DNA of 64,000 nucleotides from the NCBI GenBank assembly GCA_964016985.1, contig OZ024833.1, positions 60,153,463-60,217,462 of the forward strand, written 5' to 3'. The notes below the pieces were generated by a model that ran no database searches, was not told the origin of the DNA, and was given only the letters and a program-made list of their open reading frames with translations. Positions within the stretch are counted from its first letter, which is position 1, and each line of letters starts with the position of its first letter. This document shows positions 29,449-39,238 of this stretch, in pieces. This stretch comes from Anodontia alba. Taxonomy: Eukaryota > Mollusca > Bivalvia > Lucinida > Lucinidae. The position numbers and the translations under genes were made by a program.

Positions 29449-30017
29449 GATTAACCTTTCTCACATACCCATGTATATGGGATCGAGAAATCCTTGTGCT
29501 TTCTGTCAGTGGCAAAATCGATCCCATATCAGTGCCCTTGTGGGATAAGCGTTGCTATATATGGGACAGCTCACATGCGATGTTGACATCAGGACATTCC
29601 AAATTATTATGGGATGACATCGGGTTTCTACATTTGCAGCCGGCAATTGAAAATTTCAAGCACTTGCAACTTCGTTATTTGTGAACAAAAACATAAAGTG
29701 TGAGTACGCATTGTAGTTGAAATAAAATGAACATTTTGGTAACAAAATTAATTGATTTTGTTGAACTTTTTATTTTTCACCATTTTGTTCTGGCTCAAAG
29801 CCCCACTGTTCTCCTGGCCATTTTAGCAGAAAATCAAACCCCGGCATATCTAAGGCACTGCCGGAACTCATCGGAGGTTAAATCACAGTGCTTAAGCACA
29901 GTTATGTACCCCGCTATCCCTGGGTCCCAAGGGACGGGCGTTTCAAATGTGAACACTTTCAGACAGAAAATTAACAACACATTCTAAGCTAGTGCTTCTA
30001 GTATCGCCTCATCTGGA
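29449..30017. other. Unassigned stretch
   Basis: No repeat family is recognised. The DNA is more GC-rich around 29800-29950 (TACCCCGCTATCCCTGGG, AAGGGACGGGCG). The open frames (62 and 86 codons, plus strand) lack domain character. This could be an unfamiliar element or host sequence. Confidence 0.35.
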
Positions 30018-30208
30018 CCCCTAAAACTGTAGCAGACAACAGTCTAGATTTTTTATGACTATTTTTCAGATAAAAATAAGGCTTGACATTTCATATGAAT
30101 TGTCTGCCTAGCAGACAATTCACATGAAATGTTATGCTTTATTTTCTCTGAAAAATAATAAAAAATATTTTAAAATCTCCTCTGCTGCAGCTGTGATTAG
30201 TACTTAGC
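30018..30208. mobile_element. TTAA-2 copy
   Basis: CCCCTAAAACTGTAGCAGAC on the left. Arms GGCTTGACATTTCATATGAA and TTCACATGAAATGTTATGC around GTCTGCCTAGCAGAC. Both TTAA termini are lost. Confidence 0.72.
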
Positions 30209-30416
30209 TAAAAACTGACACCATCAATAACTGAAGCCGCTCATCTGCTCTGCTTCCGAGTCATTACCCTGTTTGGAGTGTTTAGTTACTTTAGAATTAA
30301 GGATACAAAAAAGAATATTACAACATCCGTTCAGATTATTACTATAGCTACAGAGGTATGTTTAGTTAATAATGAGTTCATTAATGTACGATTCTAAATC
30401 GATGAATAAGATACTG

Positions 30417-30618
30417 TATTTACCGTAAGTATTGGGACAGACAGGCCAGAGCAAGCAGTGTAGACCCAGATCAGATGCTGTATAATGCAGCTGATCTGGG
30501 TCCACACTGTTTGCTTCTTATAAAGAAGTTTGTAGACACATCAAGAGGTGGTATCATAGGTTTGTTTCAATTTAACGGCAGCATATGGTAAGGACTGGTG
30601 TCCCAATATTTAGGGTTA
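30417..30618. mobile_element. HP-5E, both termini visible
   Basis: Left TTTACCGTAAGTATTGGGAC and right GTCCCAATATTTAGGGTTAC form the TIRs. Hairpin GATGCTGTATAATGCAGC inside GTGTAGACCCAGATCA. Confidence 0.78.
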
Positions 30619-30764
30619 CTCAGTAATACCATTAGTTGGAAACAGTTTGCTATCGACCTCTGTTTACCTTACAAATTCAGCCCAACAAGCCTGGAGAAAG
30701 AGTGTAAATCTAAATCAAAGGCGCAGGTTCTTTTTAGGGTTTTTTTGTGTGTGTGTTTTTTTTG

Positions 30765-30887
30765 TTCTTATTTTCTCCATGAAAAGACATGCTGCATGAA
30801 ATGTCAAACCCTATTTTTAGGAAGAAAATATGAAAAATATTAAAACTTTCATCTTCTGAAAATTTTACACAACATGCTAAGCATTAA
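30765..30887. mobile_element. TTAA-3 right half
   Basis: GCATGAAATGTCAAACCC, GAAAATATGAAAAATATT and ACACAACATGCTAAGCATTA. Left half replaced by a T/GT-rich tract. Confidence 0.6.
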
Positions 30888-31096
30888 CTCTTTTGGCGCC
30901 AAATTTCAGACAACATATGGCATCTGCTTTTTTTATTTCAAAAAACTATCATTTGGAAAGACGTTCATATGTCAAGTTGAAAGGCTGAATGTCAAACAGT
31001 GTAGATCTAGATGAGACGGCTCATTGAGCCGTCTCATCTGGATCTATGCTGTTTGCGAAAGCCTATTATTATCGCCTGTGGCAGTGAAAGAGTTAA
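30884..31096. mobile_element. Element P, TTAA-flanked hairpin MITE
   Basis: TTAACTCTTTTGGCGCCAAA on the left and GGCAGTGAAAGAGTTAA on the right. The centre is AAACAGTGTAGATCTAGATG with a perfect GACGGCTCATTGAGCCGTC palindrome. TTAA is at both ends. It is the only copy here. Confidence 0.75.
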
Positions 31097-31256
31097 ACAC
31101 ACTGTTGAGCAGTCCAAAGGACATATTCAAATTTTAGGGGAAATGATGGTAAAGAACAAGTATGGGAAGGAGTTGAGGTGTCCGAATACTTAACAAAACT
31201 GTACATAAAATTATTGGGACAATGTGAATGTTGGCAAAGAAGTGGTCCTTTTATCA

Positions 31257-31467
31257 ACCTTAAACATGCTGGATAAAAATTTCACCAGAAGACATTTCGA
31301 AATAGTATTTGTTTTCTATTAACTTCCCCAGAAAACAGGCTTTGACTTTTGTCTCCTAAGGAGACAATTTGCATGAAATGTCAAAGCTTATTTTCTAGGA
31401 AAAAATAAGAAAAAACATCACCAGTTTGTGGTCTGCCAAATTTGCCAACAGAGTAGTAAAGATTAAA
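31257..31467. mobile_element. TTAA-3 copy
   Basis: CCTTAAACATGCTGGATAAA to CAGAGTAGTAAAGATTAA. Core AGGCTTTGACTTTTGTCTCC with GGAGACAATTTGCATGAAAT. Confidence 0.72.
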
Positions 31468-31539
31468 CACTACAGCATGACATTTAAGAGGGCCCACATT
31501 TTGACAGGGGATGGATTGTGAGGAGAGAAGTCTCTATGA

Positions 31540-31558
31540 GTACACACACACACACACC
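31540..31558 (+). repeat. (AC)n microsatellite
   Basis: About nine AC units (ACACACACACACACAC). Confidence 0.8.
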
Positions 31559-31774
31559 CAGAGAGAGACTTGTCACCTACCATACAACAACCCGAACAAT
31601 ACACAGGTGCACTTTCAGTACATGATCAAGGCCAACAACTGCAAAAGATAATGACTTTAAACTTTGTTGAGTTGTCTTCCTTGAATTAGCACTCTGCATG
31701 CAAACAGTCTAAAGTCTGGCCAGGATCTTCCCAGTCAGTTTATATATAGGTGAGCCCTTCTTAATCAGAGCTCT

Positions 31775-31884
31775 AACTTCTAGGGAACATCCAGATTTCT
31801 TTTTTCTCCATAAAAAACATACACTGTGGATTTAACAAAAATTTCAATACTTTTTGGTTGAAAAAAGCACCTTATCTGGAGCTT
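31775..31884. mobile_element. HP-4 copy with the hairpin deleted
   Basis: CAGAGCTCTAACTTCTAGGG on the left, CCATAAAAAACATACACTGT in the middle, GCACCTTATCTGGAGCT on the right. The second arm is missing. Confidence 0.6.
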
Positions 31885-32530
31885 TGTTTGTTTATTTGTG
31901 TTGAGGTTTTATGGCCCAGTCAAACCAGTGGGGTCGTGTCGAGCATGGTCAGTCTACTTAACTACACTTTTACTGGACAAGGACTGAGTCAGTCTACTTA
32001 ACTACACTTTTACTGGGCAAGCTCAGTCCTCTAAGTGGTAAACTGGCAACTGCACTTAACCAGTACTTGTATACATACCGTATTCGACCTAATTACCGCA
32101 CTGTGCGCTTAGGTTTTTCAAAATTACTGGGAACACTCATTTGTGGTAAAATATGTATCTACCTTCTAAGGATACACTGTAAAAAAGATCAGAAAAAGGA
32201 CTTACTTGATGATGATTATGTGATTGTTTCTGATTTTCTTTATAAAGGCATATGTTGTGGGCACTCATTTGAATTGCATCAACAAGTTGATGCAATTCAA
32301 ATGAGTACCCACAACATATGCTTTTAAAAAGAAGTAATGAAAAATTACACTGGCTGTAATCTGAAGACTACAGAATTTCTTGACTGTGCTCTTAAAGGGG
32401 TATGTGCGGTAATTAGATCGAATACGGTACTTAGACCACCTTCCTTGAATAAGTGAAAGGGGCAGAATTATCTTAAAAATTATTTCATGATCTGGCATTC
32501 AAACTTGCGACCCTGGGTCTGCCTCCAGAT
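31885..32530 (-). mobile_element. SINE-t split by element G
   Basis: TTTGTTTATTTGTGTTGAGG on the left. An internal duplication of about 46 bp (GTCAGTCTACTTAACTACAC twice) follows, then AACCAGTACTTGTATACA. Element G follows, and then ACCTTCCTTGAATAAGTGAA and TTCAAACTTGCGACC. Confidence 0.8.
32078..32427. mobile_element. Element G, complete, with TA duplication
   Basis: The 24-bp TIRs begin CCGTATTCGA and end TAATTACCGCAC, with one mismatch. TA flanks both ends (32076-32077 and 32428-32429), indicating a Tc1/mariner-type MITE. The centre is a hairpin of CATATGTTGTGGGCACTCAT and GATGCAATTCAAATGAGTAC. It is 350 bp and has no coding frame. Confidence 0.88.
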
Positions 32531-32581
32531 GTGCTTATGCCCAGCATTATGTTTCATGATATAGAAGCCTTGTTAACAATA

Positions 32582-32782
32582 TTAATCCTTGTCATGTTGA
32601 AAAAATTATGATGCCACACCCACTTCTAATTTTCTGCCAATCAAGTTGCTTGATCCGGATTGTTGCTATAAAATTCACATACTTAATGACAAACAGTGTA
32701 GATCCAGATCAGTGCCAACTGATCTGGATCTACACTGTTTGCAAAGGCAGGATATATCCAGGATCAGCAGGATCAGGGTTAA
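32582..32782. mobile_element. TTAA-1, complete
   Basis: TTAATCCTTGTCATGTTGAA to CAGCAGGATCAGGGTTAA, TTAA at both ends. The loop is trimmed to GATCAGTGCCAACTGATC. Confidence 0.87.
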
Positions 32783-32883
32783 ACTATTAAATAAAAAGGA
32801 GAAATAAGAATTTTATTTATCTATTTAGCCCCGACTTATCTAGTCTGATCAGTGTTCTACAGCAATGCATTGGTGGTAAAGCG

Positions 32884-33057
32884 TTAACTCCTAAAGCAGC
32901 AAGCAAATTAGCACTTGACAACAGTCTTTTTTCTCTTTTTAATTTTCAGAGAAAATAAGACAATCACATGAAATGCCATCTTATTTATCCTAAAAAAACT
33001 ATAAAAAAAAATTAAAATGTTGTCTGCTGCAGCTATGACTGGCACTTTATGAGTTAA
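32884..33057. mobile_element. TTAA-2 with shortened core
   Basis: TTAACTCCTAAAGCAGCAAG to GACTGGCACTTTATGAGTTA. The inner hairpin has lost most of one arm (AATAAGACAATCACATGAAA). Its right TTAA is shared with the next element. Confidence 0.75.
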
Positions 33058-33198
33058 CCCTTGTCCTGCTCAACTCGTATATACCCTGCCTTTGCAATCA
33101 GTGTAGATCCAGATCAGTTGGCTGGATCAAGCAATCCGATTGGCTGACAATTAGAAGTGGGCCTGGCATCTTAATTTATTCAGCACGACAAGGGTTAA
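33054..33198. mobile_element. TTAA-1 deletion derivative
   Basis: TTAACCCTTGTCCTGCTCAA to CAGCACGACAAGGGTTAA. One hairpin arm is lost (GATCAGTTGGCTGGATCAAG). It is back to back with the TTAA-2 on the left. Confidence 0.82.
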
Positions 33199-33427
33199 GA
33201 TGTGTGAGCATTAAGGGTAACTATGGTATAATGTAATTGGAGAAGGTTTGAAGAGAATAGTCTTTGTGATAGATTAGTTCCCCTGAAACAGCTGAAAGAT
33301 ACTTTCAGACATTTATTTTGAACTTCTGTTATTTCATCGCAGTTTAGGGCAACAGCTTGAGAGTTTTGTTTTACTGAGATATTTATTTGAGAAACCATAC
33401 ATAACAAAACTTATCTTTGCTTGTATG

Positions 33428-33485
33428 TCAACTCTTGTTTTCTCTGAAAAATAATTTTAGAAAATTCAGACTGTCATCTGCTGCA
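33428..33485. mobile_element. TTAA-2 right-arm fragment
   Basis: TCAACTCTTGTTTTCTCTG then GACTGTCATCTGCTGC. Confidence 0.5.
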
Positions 33486-33671
33486 AAATCTACATGTTGA
33501 AATCTACATGGTCCCTTGCAGCCCAGGTGACCCTTAAAAATCAACTGCTTTGTTATATTTCATGTATGGCGGTCCCTCTTAAAATATAAAATGACACTTT
33601 AAAAATATAAGGGCTGATGGTGTCCCTCGAGCAACTGGGTCCAGACACAATACTGCCGATGTCTTAAAATG

Positions 33672-33883
33672 TTAACCCTTAAAGCACCAATCACAACTAA
33701 AGCAGACAACAATTTTGATTTTTTTTTTTTTCTGAAGAAAATAGGTCTTGACATTTCATCTGAATCGTCTGCTTGGCAGACAATTCACATGAAATATCAA
33801 GACTTGTTTTCTCTGAAAAATAAAAAAATAAAAATTTTAGAATGTCCTCTGCTACAAATTTGGCTTGGTGCTTTAAGGGTTAA
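33672..33883. mobile_element. TTAA-2, complete reference copy
   Basis: TTAACCCTTAAAGCACCAAT and TTGGTGCTTTAAGGGTTAA form the TIRs, with TTAA at both ends (33672-33675 and 33880-33883). Arms GACATTTCATCTGAATCGTC and TTCACATGAAATATCAAGAC close on TGCTTGGCA. Length 212 bp. Confidence 0.9.
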
Positions 33884-33885
33884 CA

Positions 33886-34030
33886 ATTCCATCTTACTAT
33901 TTGTTGATGTGTCTATATACTACTGGATGAGTGGCAAACAGTGTTGATCCTGATCAAATGCTGCATTTTGGGGCATCTTATCAGAGTCTACACTGTTTGC
34001 TCAGACCCGTCTGTCCCAAGGTTTACAGTA
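33886..34030. mobile_element. HP-5E fragment
   Basis: TTGTTGATGTGTCTATATAC, AGTGGCAAACAGTGTTGATC and CTCAGACCCGTCTGTCCCAA. Confidence 0.62.
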
Positions 34031-34077
34031 ACTGCATAAGCCCGGTGTCATGTATTTTCGCATTACTAAAGGTAAAA

Positions 34078-34281
34078 CGTAGACTGGCTATCCAGTGACT
34101 AAATATTTATTCTTATGATCCTGTTTGATAATCCACTGAAATAAAACCAAAATAATATCATGACTGGTCACTAGTGACCAGCCTGTACAGTCATGATATT
34201 ATTTTGGTTTCAATTTAAAGGATCAAACGGGATTATAAGAATAAATATTTAGTCACTGGAGACTGGAACCAGTCTAGGTAA
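34078..34281. mobile_element. Element K, long palindromic MITE
   Basis: AGTGACTAAATATTTATTCT on the left pairs with AGAATAAATATTTAGTCACT on the right. CCAAAATAATATCATGACTG pairs with AGTCATGATATTATTTTGG. The centre is GGTCACTAGTGACC. The end TIR is AGACTGG / CCAGTCT. This is a single copy here. Confidence 0.75.
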
Positions 34282-34681
34282 AATGTGCCAACATAACTAC
34301 TTACAGATGCAAATGCTCAAAATAATCCTTGAGCCATCTGAATTAATACTTGCACATTTATGTTATGTACAAATAAGGCTGTTCTGTTTTGTTATACGAC
34401 AGACCATTCATATCGCCGCCATTGTGAACCAAGTCATGTGACTTCATATTATTTGTAATTTCTGCAGGAAATTATCACATGATTACCATGTTAATGTGGT
34501 CTTTGCAAATTTTGGCCACTTTCAAAACAAAGTATTGATGCCCTAGTTTTGGCATTTTCATAAAAAAAAATAAGTTAGTCTAGGCTTGAAAAGTGGATTA
34601 TTAAGGAATATGGGTGTAACATTCACTACAAGCTGTTTTCAGTTTGGTCTAGATTTTTCCTTTCTACATGTAATTCACACA
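34282..34681. other. Unassigned stretch
   Basis: No element, array or gene is recognised. Confidence 0.35.
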
Positions 34682-34922
34682 ATAACCCTTAAAACACCAA
34701 GAAAACCTGCATCTGAAAATGTCGTCTGTTTATGTCGTCTGCTGAATATTCTTGCAAATTTTTCAACCCTATTTTTGATACCGGCAAACAGTGTGGACCC
34801 AGAGCAGACTGCTCCTAGAGCAGTCTGATCTGGGTCCACACTGTTTGCAAAAGTGACTTTTAAAATCACAAGCAGATAACAAAGCAGACGACAATTGTTG
34901 TGATTGGCAGTTTAAGGGTTAA
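34682..34922. mobile_element. TTAA-2h, full form
   Basis: ATAACCCTTAAAACACCAAG and GGCAGTTTAAGGGTTAA are TTAA-2-type ends, with GTCGTCTG subterminal motifs. The core is GGCAAACAGTGTGGACCCAG with GACTGCTCCTAGAGCAGTC and GGGTCCACACTGTTTGC, the core type otherwise found in TTAA-1, TTAA-6 and HP-5. Confidence 0.82.
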
Positions 34923-35111
34923 ACCAAGTCTTGCCAAGTTGAGTGTGACCCTAAAACATTTCAGGAGTATTACTGGGGTTAGGTGGCACTGCCATTTGTT
35001 TTCATGGAGAAACCAGTCTACCGGGAGATTGAATTTAACGCGAAAATACATAAAGGGAGCACACTATCTGCTTAGAAAAGGCATTCCTTCAGAAAATAAA
35101 ATCGACCAGTG

Positions 35112-35331
35112 TTAATGCTAAGCATGCTGGGTAAAAATTTGAGCAGACAACATTTTGAAACATTTTTCTTATTTTTCACAGAAAACAGTTTTGACATTTC
35201 AGGCAAATTGTCTCCTTTGGAGACAAGTTGCCTGAAATGTCAATGTTTTTTTTTTGTTTGTTTTTTCTGGGAAGAAAGGAAAAATATCAATTTGTCATTC
35301 TGAATTAGACCATTGAATGGAAAAGCTTAAA
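35112..35331. mobile_element. TTAA-3 copy
   Basis: TTAATGCTAAGCATGCTGGG on the left. Arms GACATTTCAGGCAAATTGTC and AGACAAGTTGCCTGAAATGT. The right terminus is decayed. Confidence 0.72.
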
Positions 35332-35439
35332 GAGAACTTTCATTGACAAGAAAAGAAATGGCTCCATTTCATGGAGAGAGAACACTATCAGTACTTTACA
35401 ACTGAAAAGAGTACCTTGTCTGATTCTAGTGACTGGGTA

Positions 35440-35548
35440 TACAAATAAGCCTCTCCACAAAAATATGTGTTACGATTTTCGTATGTTTTTGTGGAGAAAT
35501 ACAAACAATATCAACAGTTCCTGGTTGAAAAAAGTCTCCTATTAAGCA
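35440..35548. mobile_element. HP-4-related remnant
   Basis: CCTCTCCACAAAAATATGTG and CGTATGTTTTTGTGGAGAAA form a short hairpin. The termini are lost. Confidence 0.5.
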
Positions 35549-35822
35549 CTGACCCTTAAGACAACATTATGATTTTTTTTTTTTTTTTTTTTCATTTTCA
35601 GAGAAAATAATGCTAGACATTTCAAGAGAATAATTCACATGAAATGTCTAGCCTTATTTTCTCTGAAAATAATAATGGAAAAAAAAAACAGCATATGGTA
35701 TGCTATTATCTTGCTTTTAGCAGACAAATCACATGGAATGTCTAGCCTTATTTTTCTGCGAAAAATCATAAAAAAAAATAGAATGTTGTCTGCTGTAATA
35801 TGCATGGCGCTTTTAGGGTTAA
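35549..35822. mobile_element. TTAA-2 with partial core duplication
   Basis: GACCCTTAAGACAACATTAT to GGCGCTTTTAGGGTTAA. The arm GAAATGTCTAGCCTTATTTT appears twice (~35642 and ~35736), so part of the element is duplicated. Confidence 0.65.
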
Positions 35823-36020
35823 TACCAAGAGTGATCAGTCTTAAAAAGACTTCAAACCTGACAATGTTGAGACAAAGCCTGATTTTATGTTTATCAGCAC
35901 TTCAGCAGATGTACATCCATTAGTGGTATTTGACAAGCTAATGGAGAAGAAGTCTTAAACAATGAAGTCCATCCAATAAATAAAACAGCCTAATAGCTTA
36001 ACCATTTTCAGAAAAATAAG

Positions 36021-36242
36021 TACGGTAAATGTCCTAAAATTTAAAACACTTTATTCCATACTTTTTTGGCCTAAATTTTGCTTTTTATGCATTTTTTTTT
36101 CTAAAATATACTTAGTGGAATGGCAAACAGTAAAGACCCTGATCAGACTGCTCCTTCAGGAGCAGTCTGATCTGGGTCTACACTGTTTGCATGCCATTTT
36201 GCCAGACACTTTGATGTATGAAACTTTAGGACATTTACCATA
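36021..36242. mobile_element. HP-5F, complete reference copy
   Basis: TACGGTAAATGTCCTAAAAT and ACTTTAGGACATTTACCATA form the TIRs. The core is GGCAAACAGTAAAGACCCTG with GCTCCTTCAGGAGC. Confidence 0.85.
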
Positions 36243-36542
36243 ATAGGTTGTCCAGGAAGAGCATTGCCTACCAATGATACCAACCAGCTTCCTTTTCCCC
36301 AAAAAGGTCATCACACTGCCAGACAAGACCCATCCAACACAATAATAAGACAGCAAATGAGGAAAAAGATAAAATGAAGCACCACAATGAGCAGCCACTA
36401 AGCCTAATTAAGAACCAACAACAGAACCACAATATATATAAAACAATCAAAGCACAAACAGGAATAAAAGTGGGCAGAACCTAAGGTGATCTCAAAGCTA
36501 GTATCAGAATAAGAAAACATAATACATGAAAACAAAAAAGAA
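36243..36542. other. Unassigned stretch
   Basis: I see no gene or element before the 30-bp array begins. Confidence 0.35.
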
Positions 36543-36867
36543 AGCAACTGCTGATAACCAGTAAACAACTAAAGCAACTGCTGGTAACAACTAAACAACA
36601 GGACCAACTTCTGATAACCAATAAACAACAGAAGCAACTGCTGATAACCAATAAACAACAGGAGCAAATGCTGAAACCAGTAAACAGCAAAAGCAACTGA
36701 TGATAACCAGTAAACAACAGAAGCAACTGCTGATAATCAGCATACAATTGAAGCAACAGCCAAAAAAAACAGTAAACAACAAGACCAAACTTCTGCTAAT
36801 TAATGAACAACAGGAGCAAATGCTGAAAACCAGTGAACAACAGAAGCAACTGCTTATAACCAGTAAA
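36543..36867 (+). repeat. 30-bp minisatellite, block 1
   Basis: The unit is ACAACAGAAGCAACTGC followed by TGATAACCAGTAA, with variants AGGAGCAAATGCTG and AGGACCAACTTCTG. The 30-bp period is a multiple of three, so long leucine-rich open frames appear on the minus strand. They are an artefact of the repeat. The block is cut by a Cac element at 36868. Confidence 0.9.
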
Positions 36868-39057
36868 CAAGAGGCCCATGGGCCACGGGTCGCTCACCTG
36901 AGTGACATAGCCACTGCAGATATGCAGATGTTATGCAACAGTTTTCCAATCCTGTCATCGCAACTAATGAAAAGATCATCATTTAAGCAGTTCTTTATTT
37001 TGAAGAAGAAGATATATGGCATGCCAGTCAATTGAGCGTGATCATTTGAACAAACTCTAAATGGCAGCCAGCTTGGATTTACAATCGGCACGATTTAAGC
37101 TATTTTTGATCTACGAGTCACCCCAATGCTTCCTACCAAGTTTCGAGTCAACTGGCCTTTCAGTTAAGGAGAAGAGGCGAAAAATAGATTTTCAAGATGG
37201 CTGCCATGGCGGCCATCTTGGATATCCGATTGGCACGATTTTAGCTATTTTTGATCTACAAGTCACCCCAATGTCTCCTACGAAGTTTGGAGTCAATTGA
37301 CCTTTCGGTGCAGGAGAAGAAGCTAAATATAGATTTTCAAGATGGCGGCCATGGTGGCCATCTGGGATTTCTGATCAGAACGATTTTAGCTATATTTGAT
37401 CTACAAGTCACCCTGATGCTTCCTACTAAGTTTCGAGTCAAGTGACTTTTGGGGTTTAGGAGAAGAAGCGAAAAATAGATTATCAAGATAGCTGCCATGG
37501 CGGCCATCTTGGATTTACGATCGGCATGATTTTAGCTATTTTTGATCTACAAGTCACCCAAATGCTTCCTACCAAGTTTCGAGTCAACTGGCCTTTGGGT
37601 TCAGGAGAAGAAGCGAAAAATAGATTTTCAAGATGGCGACCATGGCGCCCATCCTGGTTTTACGATCGGCATGATTTTATCTATTTTTGATCTACAAGTC
37701 ACCCCGATGCTTCCTATCAAGTTTGGAGTCAATTGGCCTTTCGGTTTAGGAGAAGAAGCGAAAAATAGATTTTCAAAATGGCTGCCATGGCCGCCATCTT
37801 GGATTTCCGATAGGCACGATTTTAGCTATTTTTGATCTATAAGTCACCCCAATGCCTCCTACCAAGTTTGGATTCAATTGGCTTTTGGGTTTAGGAGTAG
37901 AAGCGAAAAATAGATTTTCAAGATGGCGGCCATGGCGGCCATCTTGGATTTCCGATCGGCACGATTTTAGCTATTTTTGATCTACAAGTCATCCTGATGC
38001 TTCCTAGCAAGTTTAAAGTCAATTGGCCTTTCGGTTCAGGAGAAACAGCAAAAAAATAGATTTTCAAGATGGCCGCCGTGATGGCCGCCATGGCGGCCAT
38101 CTTGGATTTCCGATCGGCACGATTTTAGCTACTTTTGATCTACAAGTCACCCTGATGCTTCCTAGCAAATTTGGAATCAATTGGCCTTTCGGTTCAGGAG
38201 AAGAAGAGAAAAATAGATTTTCAAGATGGCAGCCATGGCGGCCATCTTGGATTTCCGATCGGCACGATTTTAGCTATTTTTGATCTACAAGTCACCCTGA
38301 TGCTTCCTAGCAAGTTTGGAGTCAACTGGCCTTTCGGTTCAGGAGAAGAAGCGAAAAATAGATTTTCAAGATGGCGGCCACGGCGGCCATCTTGGATTTC
38401 CGATTGGCACGATTTTAGCTATTTTTGATTTATAAGTCACCCTGATGCTTCCTAGCAAGTTTGGAGTCAACTGGCCTTTCGGTTCAGGAGAAGAAGCGAA
38501 AAATATATTTCAAGATGGCGGCCATGGCGGCCATCTTGGATTTCCGATCGGCACGATTTTAGCTATTTTTGATCTACAAGTCACCCTGATGCTTTCTAGC
38601 AAGTTTGGAGTCAAAAGGCCTTTTGGTTCAGGAGAAGAAGCCAAAAATAGATTTTCAAGATGGCGGCCATGGCGGCCATCTTGGATTTCCGATCGGCACG
38701 ATTTTAGCTATTTTTGATCTACAAGTCACCCTGATGGTTCCTAGCAAGTTTGGAGTCAATTGGCCTTTCGGTTCAGGAGAAGAAGCGAAAAATAGATTTT
38801 CAAGATGGCGGCCATGGTGGCCATCTTGGATTTCTGATCGGAACGATTTTAGCTATTTTTGATCTACAAGTCACCCTGATGCTTCCTACCAAGTATCAAG
38901 TCAATTGGCCCAGGGGTGTAGGAGGAGTAGGCTTTTAAAGCAATTGTTGACGCCGCACGACGGACGACGGACGACACACGACACACGACGCACGACGGAC
39001 GACGGACATTGACTGACCACAATAGCTCACCATGAGCACTTCTTGCTCAGGTGAGCT
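36868..39057 (+). repeat. Cac element 2, type element with ~145-bp monomers
   Basis: I use 'Cac element' for sequences that start AACAAGAGGCCCATGGGCC, then TCGCTCACCTGAG, and end with a stem-loop and CTCAGGTGAGCT. The core here has about 12 monomers of ~145 bp (for example 38605 to 38750). Each holds AAGATGGCGGCCATGGCGG, CCATCTTGGATTTCCGATC, GATCTACAAGTCACCCTGAT and GGAGAAGAAGCGAAAAATAG. A GACGGACGACGGACGACAC tail precedes the end. The inserted block sits inside the 30-bp minisatellite. Joining CCAGTA to AACAACAGG restores the unit without any target duplication. The features fit non-autonomous Helentron/Helitron elements of the bivalve 'pearl' type, which is an inference. Confidence 0.88.
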
Positions 39058-39238
39058 AACAACAGGACCAATTAATAAAAACCAATAAACAACAGGAGCA
39101 ACTACTCATAGCAAGTATATAACAGAATCCATTGTTGATAACCAATAAACAACAGGAGCAACTCCTGATAACCAATAACAACAGAAGCAACTTCTGATAA
39201 CCAATAAACAACAGAGGCAACTGCTAATAATTAGTAAA
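39058..39238 (+). repeat. 30-bp minisatellite, block 2
   Basis: Same unit as block 1 (AACAACAGGAGCAACT, GATAACCAATAA), about six copies. Confidence 0.88.

Noticed and set aside
36868..36920. GCTCACCTGAG / CTCAGGTGAGC as simple cut-and-paste TIRs
   Set aside because: The inverted motifs are not at the outermost bases of the left end, and no target duplication is seen in two reconstructable insertions.
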